A stretch of 64,000 nt of DNA from Pteria penguin. Its lineage: Eukaryota > Mollusca > Bivalvia > Pterioida > Pteriidae. The notes beneath the pieces are model-generated. The model worked only from the letters and a program-made list of their open reading frames with translations. It did no database searches and was not told the origin of the DNA. The stretch is from NCBI GenBank assembly GCA_035048485.1, contig CM068593.1, forward strand, positions 4,907,151 through 4,971,150, read 5' to 3'. The first letter of the stretch is position 1, and each line of letters starts with the position of its first letter. The translations under genes and the position numbers were made by a program. Below are positions 1 to 13,490 of this stretch, in pieces.

Positions 1-2507
1 AATTAGAAAACAGTTAGACTTGGATCCTTACATGATGATTTAATTTTAATAAGGATGTGAGGCCTTAATAATCTTAAAAGAATGATACGTTCATATTAAA
101 GCAAAACACAGAAATGTAGACATTTCTTCTTTTTATACAGTGTAACAGATTCCATCCCGATACTGAAGAATCTATAGAATATAAAAGTTAAGAGTACACA
201 TGTAGGAAAGTATTGGTACAACAGAATAAAAGTACAAATGTACAATTTTTAAAAACAGTATTGATACGAACATTACATATCTTTTTTATATACATGTGTG
301 TATAACATTGTTTAATATGTTTATTGTATGTTACATGTATGTACATGTGATACACGTTTTATGTTTACCTTCACACATAGGATAGGTATGCTCACACTGT
401 ATCCGCTGACAAGAACCCAGTCCCATCCCGACCCTTCTGTAATTTCTGTTAGTTAATAGTTTGAATGAGCTTATCTGATCAACGTTTTTGTATTGACTGT
501 TTATAAATGTTTAACTTAGCTTTTTTACTTAAACGTAATATTATTCAATTGGAAAAAATTTGCATTTTGGTCAGACATGTAAAGTACTGTTCAGCACATT
601 TACTTTGTGAGGACTTTAATTTTTCCTTGCAAGTAAAACTCCTAGAGAAAATAAAGTGCATGCTTCCCTTGATTTTTCTACTAAAGTATTCCTTGTATAT
701 TACATGATTATATCCTGACTGACATCCTCATGAAAATAAAATCGTGAAATCGTAAAAGTGATCTACAGCATGACATTGTGTATCAAATCTGTTCAAGAGA
801 AAGCCCAAAGCAATTTTCATCTTGGCTCTTGTAAGCATCTAACCTTTGATCAATAGAATAATATAATCTATTACCACAATGAGTTCCAGATAGTAAAAGA
901 TCAATCGAGGGTGAGATTGTTCAACAAATTCCGACAGAGCTGTTAGCCAAGGTTGGTAGGATCTGAGACAGATCTTTCCCTGTCTGGAGCTCTAAGTAGT
1001 AATATATTATTTTTCTTGCACCTTATTTGCTCAAAATCATCATTTAGTTTGTTTATTTTGCTATAACTTCACTACATGAAAGGTGAGTTACTCAACATAT
1101 TTAATTTTCTGCCACATAATTATATAATTCCATAACAATGAGACATAATTATAGTTTATTAAATCTATTTATAAAATATGTAACGTTTGTAACAATTAGG
1201 CAGTGCAATACATTTGTGAATTTTGTATAGATTAAGGAGATTATAGTTGTTAACCATGATACATGAGGTGACATCACATTCTCCAAGTACTGAAGCAGCA
1301 TACTTTATATTGTGTTATGTGTATCTCACTCTCGGTGTTAAAATATATCACTCTCTGATGGGTTTGGACTAAAGTTATATACATGTATCTGTCTAATTTA
1401 TAAAAAAAGATTATAAATGGATTGTGCAAAAGTTGAGGTGATACTACATGGTTGTTTTGTGATGTACTATGTAAACATGTTCATTCACATTATTTGCACA
1501 TAACGTGTAGATGTGCAGCCTATGAATCCTGTGTAATACCTATCTCGGTCCTGCCTACATTGTACAAGATCTTTACAGTTGCTCTGCTCTCCTGATTCAG
1601 TGACATTGTATCATAAGTGAAGATTGTTTCCATAATGATATGATATTTTTATATACTAAGGCCTAGTGTCTTAACCCTGTCGACCCAAACCCAATAACTG
1701 AGGCAGTCGAAATAACAATGAGCTGTGGTTGTAGTATTTAACTAATTAGTGTGTATAACTATATACCAGTGCTGTGAATTTGACGGTGTAGTGCTATAAG
1801 CTTTGTCGGTTGGTTTATCTGTGAAATAATGAAGTTCAAATGTCATTATCAAAAGCTTTTGCAAACACTATGTAACTTGTATGACCTCACAAGTCCTACA
1901 TTAAATGTGACGGATATAAGCAATACCAAATTCTTGATCCTTCATGCTTGTAAATATCTCAAAAGGTGTCACATAGGGATGCTTTACCTCCTCAAGTTTG
2001 AGATTGAAAAATCTCAAACATGTTTTTCATGAGTATTTCCTTGTCTTAGGTGCAAAAAATTAAAGTATTTTGTTTTCTCTAGATAATTACTAATGGTTAA
2101 CAAAAGTTTTGTACTCTCTAGGTAATTACAGTAATAGTTATCAAATGCAAATTCAGATAGTCCTTTTCAGCCACATGTTCTTCAGTATCATGATTTTATG
2201 TCTTGTGAAGGTTAATCTACATAGACCAATCCTTCACCAAGTCTTATTAAGGGAATGATAGACATTTCAGTCAGAAGTACACACACATATACATATATAT
2301 ACTGCTATTTTTGAAATTGTTCATGCCAGATTCAGATTTGCATGATATCATAACACGTACCACTCTCAGTATGTGCCAGTATGTATGCTTTTATTGTAAT
2401 GTTTTTCTGTTTGACTGTGCTTTGATTTGTGAAATAACTTCCATCTATCTAGTAAACAGAACAATAGCCAGATCTTTCAAAGATTATGGGAAAGGACTTA
2501 GCATAGT
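1..2507. other. No gene recognised
   Basis: AT-rich sequence with short open frames only and no protein family I can recognise. It might be intron, 3' UTR or intergenic DNA. Confidence 0.5.
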
Positions 2508-3470
2508 TCAGTGGGATTTAGCCTGGTTCAATAGGAAACTTGCTGGTCTTTGTGGGTTTTAGTCTGGAGAGTCGGTAACATTCTGGTCTTGGTGGGACTT
2601 TGCCTGGTTCAGTTTGTAGCATGCTGATCTTGGTGGGACTGTGCCTGGTTCAGTTTATAGCATTCTGTTCTTTGTGGGATTGTGCCTAGTTCAGTTTGTA
2701 GCATGCTGGTCTTGGTGGGACTGTGCCTGGTTCAGTTTGTAGCATGCTGGTCTTGGTGGGACTTTGCCTGGTTCAGTTTGTAGCATGCTGGTCTTGGTGG
2801 GACTTTGCCTGGTTCAGTTTGTAGCATGCTGATCTTGGTGGGACTGTGCCTAGTTCAGTTTGTAGCATGCTGGTCTTGGTGGGATTGTGCCTGGTTCGGT
2901 TTGTAGCATGCTGGTCTTGGTGGGACTGTGCCTGGTTCAGTTTGTAGCATGCCGGTCTTGGTGGTACTGTGCCTTGTTCAGTTTGTAGCATGCCGGTCTT
3001 GGTGGGACTGTGCCTGGTTCAGTTTGTAGCATGCTGGTCTTGGTGGGACTGTGCCTGGTTCAGTTTGTAGCATGCTGGTCTTGGTGGGACTGTGCCTGGT
3101 TCAGTTTGTAGCATGCTGGTCTTGGTGGGACTGTGCCTGGTTCAGTTTGTAGCATGCCGGTCTTGGTGGGACTGTGCCTGGTTCAGTTTGTAGCATGCCG
3201 GTCTTGGTGGGACTGTGCCTGGTTCAGTTTGTAGCATGCTGGTCTTGGTGGGACTGTGCCTGGTTCAGTTTGTAGCATGCTGGTCTTGGTGGGACTGTGC
3301 CTAGTTCAGTTTGTAGCATGCCGGTCATGGTAGGACTATGCCTGGTTCAGTTTGTAGCATGCTGGTCTTGGTGGGACTGTGCCTGGTTCAGTTTGTAGCA
3401 TGCTGGTTTTGGTGGGACTGTGCCTGGTTCAGTTTGTAGCATGCTGGTTATTTCTGGGACTGTGCCTGAT
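2508..3470. repeat. 41-bp minisatellite, about 21-23 copies
   Basis: The core unit contains GGTCTTGGTGGGACTGTGCC followed by TGGTTCAGTTTGTAGCATGC. Neighbouring copies are 41 bp apart (for example 2707 and 2748). Copies before about 2585 and after 3440 are decayed; central copies differ by one or two bases (CTGG/CCGG, GTGCC/TTGCC). Confidence 0.95.
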
Positions 3471-4357
3471 TCAGTCGGTAGCTATAGAATTTCGACATTA
3501 AATGCTTAGTATGCTGATCTTAGACCAGAGACCCCGGAGTTTGAAATCCTTTTTGTGTTGTTACTTTTGATATAACCATTACAATATATTCAGATACCCT
3601 TTTTCTCTTTCCTCTTTTACATTTTACAGATTACCTACCTGATCAGCTCTTCAGAATTCAAATATTGATTTATGTTGTGTGTGTGTAATCTTCTTGTTCT
3701 ACTTGGACAATGTTTCACAAAGCGAGAGTTGTGAGGCTTCTATATAACCTGAACATTATGTTTTTCCGGGTGATGCTGGAGAAACACTAGTGTAGTATAT
3801 AATACACGGATTAAAATGCACCCTTGTGTGATCATAGTCAAAGATTTTAGATGTCCTAATATAATGTTAACTCTCATAGTATGAATATTTTGTAGAAAAC
3901 CTTGTTTTATATTTTATAGTCATGACTGTGTCATGTCATCATGGAATCTGTTGTATCATGTTGGCTATAGTTTTAGTAATGTTATACGTTGTACCATTGT
4001 TGTAAGGTATATGTTACATTTATACTGTCATTATTGTCTCATCTTAATGCTCTGAATAAAAGAATGAGAAAGCATGTGTGAGTTCGTTGTTAAGCCTCTG
4101 TAAAGTACAGAAAGCATCTGTCTGCTGTAAGGTTAGAGTATCCGGGACTAGACATTTTCTCCCTGATTAAACTGTTTGTTTATCTGTCTGTCTGTCTGTC
4201 ATTGTCACAAAACAGTTCCCAGATGATAATACAAGTACTTTATATTAAATTTAAACTTGGATATCATAATGAAAAGAGGGATTGATCTTCAGATCAAAGA
4301 GTGTAGGCTCAAAGTCATCACTACTTAAAGTAAAAATACTGGAAAAGGTTAAACAAA
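3471..4357 (+). other. No gene recognised; possible 3' end of an unseen plus-strand transcript
   Basis: AATAAA at 4055-4060 is followed by T/G-rich sequence, as seen at 3' ends of genes. No coding exon was found upstream, so this is weak. CTGT repeats lie at 4183-4200. Confidence 0.2.
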
Positions 4358-4612
4358 TGATTGATTATTGTTTTACGTCACTCCATGATTATTTCACTTA
4401 TATGGTGACGGCATCTGCCTGATGCATTGCATACAAATTTAGACATTTGCATCGGACCCACCCGAAGCAGTGAGGTATCTTTTACGTGCCACGCCTACCG
4501 CGACACGGGACCTCGGTTTTCACTGTCTCATCCGAAAGACAGCGCGCCGAGGGCGGGAGTCGAACCCAGGACCTCTCGATCACGAGCCTTATCCACTAGA
4601 CCACACCGGCTG
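4358..4612 (-). mobile_element. tRNA-derived SINE, family B, full length
   Basis: On the minus strand the element begins with a tRNA-like head: A-box-like GTGTGGTCTAGTGG and B-box-like GGTTCGACTCC. A shared central region and a TGATTGATT-type tail follow. A perfect 12-bp target duplication AGGTTAAACAAA flanks it (4346-4357 and 4613-4624). Related copies are at 42571-42850, 62023-62301 and, truncated, 31356-31439. Confidence 0.92.
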
Positions 4613-5034
4613 AGGTTAAACAAAGAAAGAAGTATTAGATACACATGTTGCAGTAAAACATGAAATTTCCTCAGTAGGGACATGTTTATCAAACATTCTG
4701 CATTCTATGTAACTTACAGATAAAGTTAGAGTTTAGTAAAGGTTGACCTATTTTTTGCAAAGTTATGCCCTTTATACTGATGCTAAAATTCAGTTATCCA
4801 TACAGTTTTTGCGACAGTTGGATATTTGATAAAAGTTGATCTAGTCTTGGCAGATTTATCCTCAGACATGCCTTTTTCAGTTTTAAAGCTGATTTCAGTG
4901 TTTTATATCTCGGAATCCAAGTTTCGGGGGAATCTAGTTTTTGTCCTGTCTGTCTGTAGCAAAATACTTTAACATTGTGCATAACTTTTTAACTAAGAGA
5001 TCAAGCTTTTATATGTCACATGAGTATTCATTGT

Positions 5035-5480
5035 GATAAGGCCTTTCCGTCGGTACAATAATCTTTAACCTCGTGACCTTGACCCTGACCTTTGACCTAC
5101 ATTTTCAAAATTTTAACATTGGTTGTAACTTTTGAATCGTATGAAGTAGGGCTTTCATATTTCACCTGCGTACATGCATTCTTTTTGACAAGGTCTTTCT
5201 GTCGGTGCAATAATTTTTATACCTCGACCTTTGACCTACATTTCAAAACCTTAAAATGTGCAACTTTTGTATAGTAAGAGGTAGGGCTTTCATATTTCAC
5301 ATGCGTATTCCTCGTGACACGACATTCCGTCAGTACGGTTTTTGACCTCGTGACCTTTGGCCTTATTTAAAAAAAAACATTAAGTTTGGTTGTAACATTT
5401 GAATTTAAGGAAGTAGGGCTTACATATTTTACATGTGTATTTCTTGTGACAAGACCTTTCCGTCGGTACAACCGGGCTAC
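5035..5480. repeat. Decayed ~130-150 bp tandem repeat, 3 to 4 copies
   Basis: The phrase CTTTCCGTCGGTACAATAAT recurs in degenerate form near 5041, 5190, 5319 and 5453, each followed by GTGACCTTTGACCT-type sequence and a GTAGGGCTTTCATATTTCAC-like segment. TGACCTTTGACCT at 5086-5098 is a perfect DR1-type repeat of AGGTCA on the minus strand. Confidence 0.8.
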
Positions 5481-6544
5481 AATGTTTCACAAACACACCC
5501 CTTTCTTAAACTGAGGTGTAGGTGTACCACAGGCACATGTGACTCCACAGGGTGGGGTGTTTTCAAGATATAGGACATTCCAAAATTTGTCGTATTTACA
5601 CGTTGTTGCCACCGTGGGTATTCGTGTTTCACAAGCACATCTTGTTTCATTTTACTTCAAATATCCTTGATTTAGTAAAAGAAGTAAGAAAATATAAGAT
5701 ATTTAGTGCTAACCTCCCTTTGTCCGCTTTTCTCTACATGTTTCCTGGGGTTTTTTTTCAAATCAATATTTGTGTGCTCCATATTTATGCACATTTCTCT
5801 GTGTTAAAGTTTTATAACGTTGTACCTGCAATAGGTATGTTCCCTCATTCAGGTAAACTACTGATAAAGGTTTAGTGTCTTTTTCTCTAAATATTAATCC
5901 ATGGTTGTAAACATTACCAAACTGCTATCATCAGGGGATAAACGAATAAGATGTGATAATGAATTTAGTAAAATTGGCGAAATTTTTACAATTAATATTA
6001 CTGCTTGCATGGGAATCATTATTCTATTTACAAGTAACAACAAAAACAACCTTCCTTTACAAACTGTCAGTCACTTGGCCTTTATCTAGTGGTTGATAGA
6101 AAACTACAATATTTTAGGTACGATCCATGTCTGCTGTAGTGAACGATAATCATAAAAACTCCGTACAGCATACATGTATCATACTTAAAATTATGTCATT
6201 TTCTGTCCACCACTACATGAAGGCCAGGTGGCTGATTTATAATAATCATGCAATCAAAAGTGTTGTAACCTTTAAAAGTATCTTCTTTTATCAGACCAAA
6301 TTCAATATGAATCGGCGAAGTTACTGTGAGTTATATTTTTAATAAACGGACACGAATGTTGTTTTTATTAATACCCGTGTACTACTTCCACGCAAGGGAA
6401 GCTTGGAGTTGTGCTCAAAATTCAACTTTCCCGTTGAATTTCCAAAATTTCCTTTGCATATTTTGCCTATTGGACTGGTATTGCGTAAGCATTAATGACA
6501 CACCACAAACAAGTTGTGATTAAACTTGCCAACTGATTCACAAA
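5481..6544. other. No gene recognised
   Basis: AT-rich. The open frames here (up to 107 codons) show no recognisable family and no coding-like composition. Confidence 0.45.
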
Positions 6545-6860
6545 AAAGTGAAAAGCAGGGTTAAAACTTGTGGTCTGACCTGGGAATCGAACCCTCTGCT
6601 ATCCAGATGGACGTTCTCACTATTCAGATATTCGGTCCGATACCGACATACGTCACACTCCCCCATTTTTTCTCAAACGTAGAAACTTAAGAGGGAAATA
6701 ACTCTGATTCTTCCTCCCATGAAGGTCACTCTCACCAAATTTAACGGGCTGGTGAGGGGGAGGGGCTATGCCCGGACCTCGGAATCGAACCAGAACCTTC
6801 CACCATTAAAACGGACGCTCTTACCATCAGGGCCGACACCTGTCCGTCACAACAGTACCA
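6545..6860 (-). mobile_element. Degenerate tRNA-derived SINE pair
   Basis: Two B-box-like sequences lie on the minus strand, GGTTCGATTCC at about 6573-6590 and TGGTTCGATTCC at about 6779-6793. Each is preceded by a degenerate tRNA-like head (GATGGTAAGAGCGTCC in the second). No clear target duplication. Confidence 0.6.
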
Positions 6861-8477
6861 CTAAATTACGTTTACCCATGTTAACATTGCTTCTCTATCT
6901 GCCATCAACCTTTACAACGAAAAATAAAGACAAAAGTTACCATGGTAATGAATACATGCCAGCATTGTACATGTCAAGCTACACGAATACTACAGTATGG
7001 ACCATCCACAATCTCTTCATGACAGGCTCAGCAACAAAAATGATAACAAACAAGATAGTAAGATTCAATGTTTATACACTATTTTAAAGGTGTATAAAAA
7101 TAAGGCACAAAATGACCTGTGACTATACGGTAGAATATAATGTGTATGATTGCATACAAAGGAAAACAAAAGTACTAATATCAACTTCATATACATTGTA
7201 GTGAATCACAGATAAATATTACAGTCTGTCCCACTCAATGGTCAACAAGTTCTGAGTGAATAAAAATCGTGGACAACACCAAACGATGATTTTCTGAAAC
7301 AATTATTTCAATACATTTCATTAAAATAGCAAAATATTCAAGTATCGTCTGCCAGTAAATCATAAGCAAGTAAATTACCTTTCTGAAAACCATCAGAATA
7401 TCAATCTTACAGAGTTGTCTAAACACGAGATCCTGCATCAATTTTACCAGTAATATCAGTGGACCGTAAATAAACTTAATGATTAAGGAAGGACATCTTT
7501 ACAAAATTTCATCACGATGTAAGCGACACCTACTAATTTTCGGTACACATAAATGGTTTACAAAAATATTAAATATATTCTGGACTATATTCACAATAGA
7601 AAATTTGAATGAACTTTGACGATTCACGAAAGGAAATGTAGGTATCTGTAGTCATTCTGCTATAGATCTGTCATTGAGGATTAAGTTCATTGCATAAACA
7701 GCAGGGTCTTTTAAACAGCAGTTTGTGAATCTATCAAAGAAATACACTGGAAGTAGTTTTGTATGAATTCCCCAATTCTAATGTAAAAAGCTGAGATTAA
7801 GCAGAATTCGAGCTGTAGTACTAAGACTTCATCTCAGCAGGTGCTGACTTGAAAGCACAATTGACAGGTATGAAGTCCAACGACTAAAATAACAAAGATT
7901 ACGAGTCCTGTAAATGTTTCTGGAAACAGAGTCTTCTCCCTTCATGCTAACATTTAAACATAATGGTCTACTTTTGTGCAGGCCCTGACGGAGGTAGTCG
8001 TGGCAACGTACCGATTGTAAGACAAGGGTTGTAACATTCACACATTTTCAATATGTAATGTGTTTTAGCGGTATTCCAGACAGAGGGAATTAAAATAACA
8101 ATGATGATCATGACCTACCAACACAGACTGTGTCAAGGACATAGGAAGCAGGTTATAAATCAGGTGTAACAGTATTTTATATATAATCAAGGTCTATGTC
8201 ATTTGGCATTCATCTTGTTTTAAAGCATTCGATATTTTCAGAGAAACATAACATAATGTTACTTGTGGCGTTGTAACTATATGTTACGTTAAGGACACAT
8301 ATATCTAATACAATTACACAGAAAATATGATTGTTTTTAACTTCTCAGTACTTAATAATATAAAGGTAGATTTCCTGATGTTATATGGGGGAAAAATATT
8401 GATCATTTTTAGAAGTAATATTATGCAGGCATCTCTTATTTGCGTGGAACATTAGAAAACAAAGTAAGAAATCTTAT
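6861..8477. other. No gene recognised
   Basis: No feature beyond short AT-rich open frames. Confidence 0.45.
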
Positions 8478-8880
8478 GTATAACAGGCATAAGAGCCAAA
8501 TTTACGGGTATTAGAGCCCAACTTACAGGTACTAGAATCCATCATACAGGTATTACAGCCCATCTTACAGGTATTTGGGCCCAGCACACATATTAAGGCC
8601 CACCTCACAGGTTTTAGAGCCCACCTTACAGGTATAAGAGCTTACATTACAGGTATTAGAGCTTACATTACAGGTATTACAGCCCACCTTACAGGGATTA
8701 CAGCCCACCTTACATGTATTAGAACTTACATTACAGGTATCAGAGCCCACCTTACAGGTATTAGAGCTTACATTTACAGGTATTACAGCCCACCTTACAG
8801 GGATTACAGTCCACCTTACAGGTATTAGAGCTTACATTACAGGTATCAGAGCTCACCTAAAGGTATTAGTGCCTACTTTG
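8478..8880. repeat. 21-bp minisatellite, about 19 copies
   Basis: Unit close to TTACAGGTATTAGAGCCCAC with a strict 21-bp step (CAGGTA at 8526, 8547, 8568). Copies vary between AGAGCCCACC, AGAGCTTACA and TACAGCCCACC. The minus strand gives a Cys-rich seven-residue repeat that I consider non-coding. Confidence 0.92.
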
Positions 8881-11800
8881 TAATGACAATCACTAAAGTC
8901 TTATTATTATAAGTACTTTAAATCTTTATATTGTTATTTATCTACATGTACCAAGTTGTCAGAGAGACCAGAAAAAATTAAAGTGTTCTCAAAAAAATAT
9001 TTTCTGAGAAATGAAGAGAGGGGATGGGTTGGGTCAAAGAAAAAAAGTGGGAGGGGGTGTTGTTCAGTATCATGCATACAAATTCTTAATTTTTCATGTT
9101 TAATCACAGCAATGTACCACAGATTCATTCAGGTCCTAAAATTCTTTCTTTAGAAATAAAGATTTATATATATATATATATAAATAACAAATATATTGAT
9201 GTATATATCTTACTAGGTGAAAGCACTATCAACAGCAGGTTATATGTACATCTAAATACTTTGTTCTTTATCATAACAATCATATGTATTTACAAATATG
9301 TCACAAGTAAACCATGTCAACTTGTTGTAAAAGCTGGACAATTAAAACAGAATCCAACAGATATTCATCACAACTACATTACTCCTAAAGTCGATACCTC
9401 TATAGTGGATACATGTGTCAACAGCTGAGCTTATCATTCATATATAAAGCAGAGAAAATAAGCTATGCTATCAACTCTTTCTTTTTGATAACTGTTTTTT
9501 AAATACTGGAGAAAGAAACAAATCCGAGGTCAAAATTTCATACTAAATATAAAGCATATGTAGCTTGATACAGTATCAATCTAAAAACTGAACTCAGGCT
9601 TATACATTTCATTGTCAACATAAACAGTGAGACATAAGATAACCAATGAGGATTACAGAAAATGATACCCCCTTGTCTGGTAGATTACAGAAAATAATAC
9701 CCCCTTGTCTGATACATTATGTTTTTGAATACAATATATTCATACTAATCAATATTCTGCTTTATCCATGTGGTAACTGAATTTATTTTTAACACATTAT
9801 AAAATAAATTATTTTTAACACTTAATGAAATAAATCATGTAACATAAAGAAAAATATAAATATCTATTTATGATTGTTCTCTATAATACTCTTATAATGA
9901 AGGGGACAGTGTCAGCAAGAATTCTACATTTACAGTAAAGACAACATGAATATTACCCAGTTGAGGGCATCAGGTGTCTATTAATGGTAAAAGATATCAA
10001 TTTCCTCTATAACATGATTCGTATACGATTAATAAACTGTAATATTTCTGACAGCAAAGAACACATATAAAATGTACGAAACAGGAGCAGGAAGAGCAGA
10101 AGACATGATGCTCTGTAAAAACAAGACTGAACACATTATTGAGTTGAAGCACATCTCTTAACATCTATAGTAAATATCTACCTAATAAAATTAGAAGTGG
10201 TCAAAGTTAACATCTCTGTACATCTATAGTATAGTATATACCTACAAAAAATAGAAGTGATGAAAGTTATTAAAAACTCCACAAAATGTAGTGATGAAAC
10301 CTAACTTACAGAAAAAAGATCAAAAAGAAACTGAAAAAGAAACACACACACAAAGGCAAGGATTTACTTCTTCACTATACACTGGGGATGGAAGGATAAA
10401 ACAATCTAGTTGAGGGATGGAAGCACTTCACCTTGTTAAATAAGATAAGAAAAGTTTGATATTCCAAGTCCTGTAACTTTAATTGCTATTAATCATCTTA
10501 AAGTTCACACTTTCGTTATACAAATGCGTTCAGTAAGAAATGGATAAAACATGTCATATATAATAATTACATATTTTTCTAATTTAATGTTGGTATAACA
10601 AATGAAAAACAAACTTGACCACTACAAACTGTTATCAGAAATGAGTACCTTGTGTCTATCTTGCTTTAGCTATACAAGAAATGTTTATAAGAATTATCAG
10701 TTCCATTTCTGCAAGAAAGTTTCTATGAATGAAAATATGAAATGTGACAGCTAGCTAGAGATCTCCTCATCATCAAATTTATCAGTATTCAAATCACTTT
10801 ATTTTCCGATGAAATGTAAAATAAATATAATTCCACAAACTGGGCACAGCCTGTCTAGTTCTATGTTGTGTAACAACAAAGTTCACAGCAATACTGACCA
10901 ATTCATGACAAGCTAGACAGAAAGCCTTAATATATGTATCCATTAACATAATTAACTTTAAGAAGACTGGGTCTATACCTCTATACACATATAAAATACC
11001 TGGACTGGTGGGTAGCCACTAGATTTCTTTATGTTTAAGAATTAAAATAAAGACCACCAAGACCTATACTGGATTTATTTAAAACTTCATCCCTTAAAAA
11101 TGTTTTGCCTTTAAGGTCAAATTAGAATAAAAGATTAATGTATCAAAATTGTAAACACTCAGTGATTTTAAGTGAATAACTTTCAGTAAAATCTCAATGA
11201 CTTTGTCATGATGAACATGACATAGCATACCCTTAAATACCCTTACTCATTAACACCTTAAACAGAAAAATCTATGTACTAGTACCCTTACTGATCAACA
11301 TACACTACTCAATACTTGTACATGCTTTTCATGGACTATGGTTGCTCGTAAACAACAAATTATTTGTAAATATGACAACGATTTTATCTTATTTGTCTCT
11401 GTATTTCTGATTGGTTGAAAAACTGAAGTTATATTTGTCACAAAAACTTTCATCACATGACCATCGTTGTATTCATGCATGCTCAATACTGCACGTCTGA
11501 ATGAATTTGCTTCATGTTTAAAGATGATTTTTCACTACATTTTTGTCTTTACAATCTTCATTTAAATTAAACAGTAAGGAATGTTTCTTTTTTTCCCCTG
11601 TTAAACAGACTTGAAGGTAAAAACAAATGCTCAAATCAGGAATAATTCACTATGCATTTTTGCATTTTTACCCTTAATTCTGCAAAACAGTAAAAAATAA
11701 AAAATAAAAAAAAAATCCTTCCTTTAATAATAAAGTTTTTTTTATGGAGAAGAAAGTCAATTATACATTCATTCTAAGCATTAAAACTTCCTGTATATTT

Positions 11801-12905
11801 GAGTAAATTAGCATACATATAAATTTTGTTTTATTAATATTAGTAAATTGATAAAAACACTTTGGAAACAAATTTCTGACCATTAACTGTCAATATATCT
11901 TACAAGAAACATAACAAAAAGTATAAACTAGATATTTTAAACATGTTAAAATCAGAAACAAACTAAATATATGCCTCCGTTCATGTTCGAAGAAAATCAC
12001 AAGATTTCTATAAAATAATACTCCAGACATCAACTGTCCTCTGGGGATCCACCATCAATATTTCATAAAATAAAAAGAAAGTCAATATCACAGAAGTGAA
12101 GCACTCATACTAGACGCTTTGTCATGGTTACCAATATCCCCCAAACCTCCAGATAAAATAACAATACTACAGACTCTGAATCTATTGTTGTCTATGTGAA
12201 AAAAAGAAACTGCTAGATCAATGGCGAACAGGTTCCATATGTTGACACACAAAAACTTTGATAAAGTTCTAGCTTGTTACTCTCTTGAATATATGACTCA
12301 AGCTTGAAATTTCCGATAATTTAACCTCAAACAAAGTTTATAAAAACTACAGAGATACTGCCCAGGACATAAAGATAGACATTTTATCTATTTACTAAAA
12401 TATGAAATTAATTCAAATCGATTTATTTTCATTAATTCTCAAAAAAGTCATGGTGACATAGTAAATGACAGGGTGGAAACCAGATATATGTAATACTCCA
12501 TAGACGAATAATGAAAAAATTCTAGTTTTAAGATATGGTAATTAAAAGAAATTTATAGAACTGCTAGGACCAGACACTCTTCCTTTAAAAGTCAAATAAA
12601 ATCTGAAGAATACAATTTGATATATTAGGTTGCAATTACATATCTGAAACAAATTCACATTGGTTTCACCCTACTCCATGTCAGTAAAAAATTACACCCT
12701 CAATAACAATCTCTACAATTGTCAAAGCTTCAACTCAAGCAATCAGAGCTATGAGAAATGACCAGCTAAAGATATTTTTGGTCTAAGAGATCTCTACCTT
12801 TGATATACCCACTCCAAAACAAAATTTATAAAGTTACCTCATACCCTAATGCTCTTACATCTAATACAGAGTGGTCTGCAAAGTACAACTTGAGAAAACA
12901 ACAAG
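8881..12905. other. No gene recognised
   Basis: About 4 kb of AT-rich DNA downstream of the kinase gene. It has a short TA run (about 9165-9182) and a two-copy direct repeat with ATACCCCCTTGTCTG (9651-9718). Could in part be long 3' UTR. Confidence 0.45.
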
Positions 12906-13085
12906 ACAATATTGATGCCTGTCTATACATACGTATTGTATCATAATATTGATGCCTGTCTATACATACGTATTGTATCATAATATTGACGCCTGTCTAT
13001 ACATACGTATTGTATCATAATATTGACGCCTGTCTATACATACGTATTGTATCATAATATTGATGCCTGTCTATACATAAGTATT
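12906..13085. repeat. 37-bp tandem repeat, about 4.7 copies
   Basis: Unit includes AATATTGATGCCTGTCTATA and CATACGTATTGTATCAT; starts at 12908 and 12945 give a 37-bp step. Nearly identical copies differ by GATGCC/GACGCC. Confidence 0.93.
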
Positions 13086-13249
13086 GTATTATAAAGTTTT
13101 GACAAAAATAAGCTCTAATAAACTTGCTAAGCATAAAGATATAAGCTTGAGCATAATAGGGTTTTAGAACAAGGATAATACAATTATAAGCCGATTCCTT
13201 ATACATGCAGGATTCACATCTTCACTTTAAAACATTTCATGTATTCTAA

Positions 13250-13490
13250 ATAGATTGATAAAATTGTACTGAATGTTCAACATATTTGCAGTACTGTTTA
13301 CTTAGATATTCAGCATATTTGAAGTAGTTTTTACCTAGATATTCAGTGTATTTGGAGTAGTTTTTACTTAGATTTTCAGCATATTTGGAGTACTGTTTTT
13401 GTATTTGGAGTAGTACTGTAATGTATTTGGAGTAGTTTTTACCAAGATGTTCAGCGTATCTGGCATACTTTTCACTAAGATGAGACTTTC
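13250..13490. repeat. Degenerate 33-bp tandem repeat, about 7 copies
   Basis: Unit close to ATTCAGCATATTTGGAGTAG plus TTTTTACTTAGAT. Because 33 is a multiple of three, the minus strand stays open with an 11-residue periodicity (YAEYLGKNYFK type). It lies roughly 900 bp beyond the kinase stop codon, perhaps in 3' UTR. No sign that it is translated. Confidence 0.8.

Noticed and set aside
5552..5875. 107-codon plus-strand open frame
   Set aside because: Phe/Ile/His-rich translation of AT-rich DNA with no recognisable domain and no supporting splice signals.
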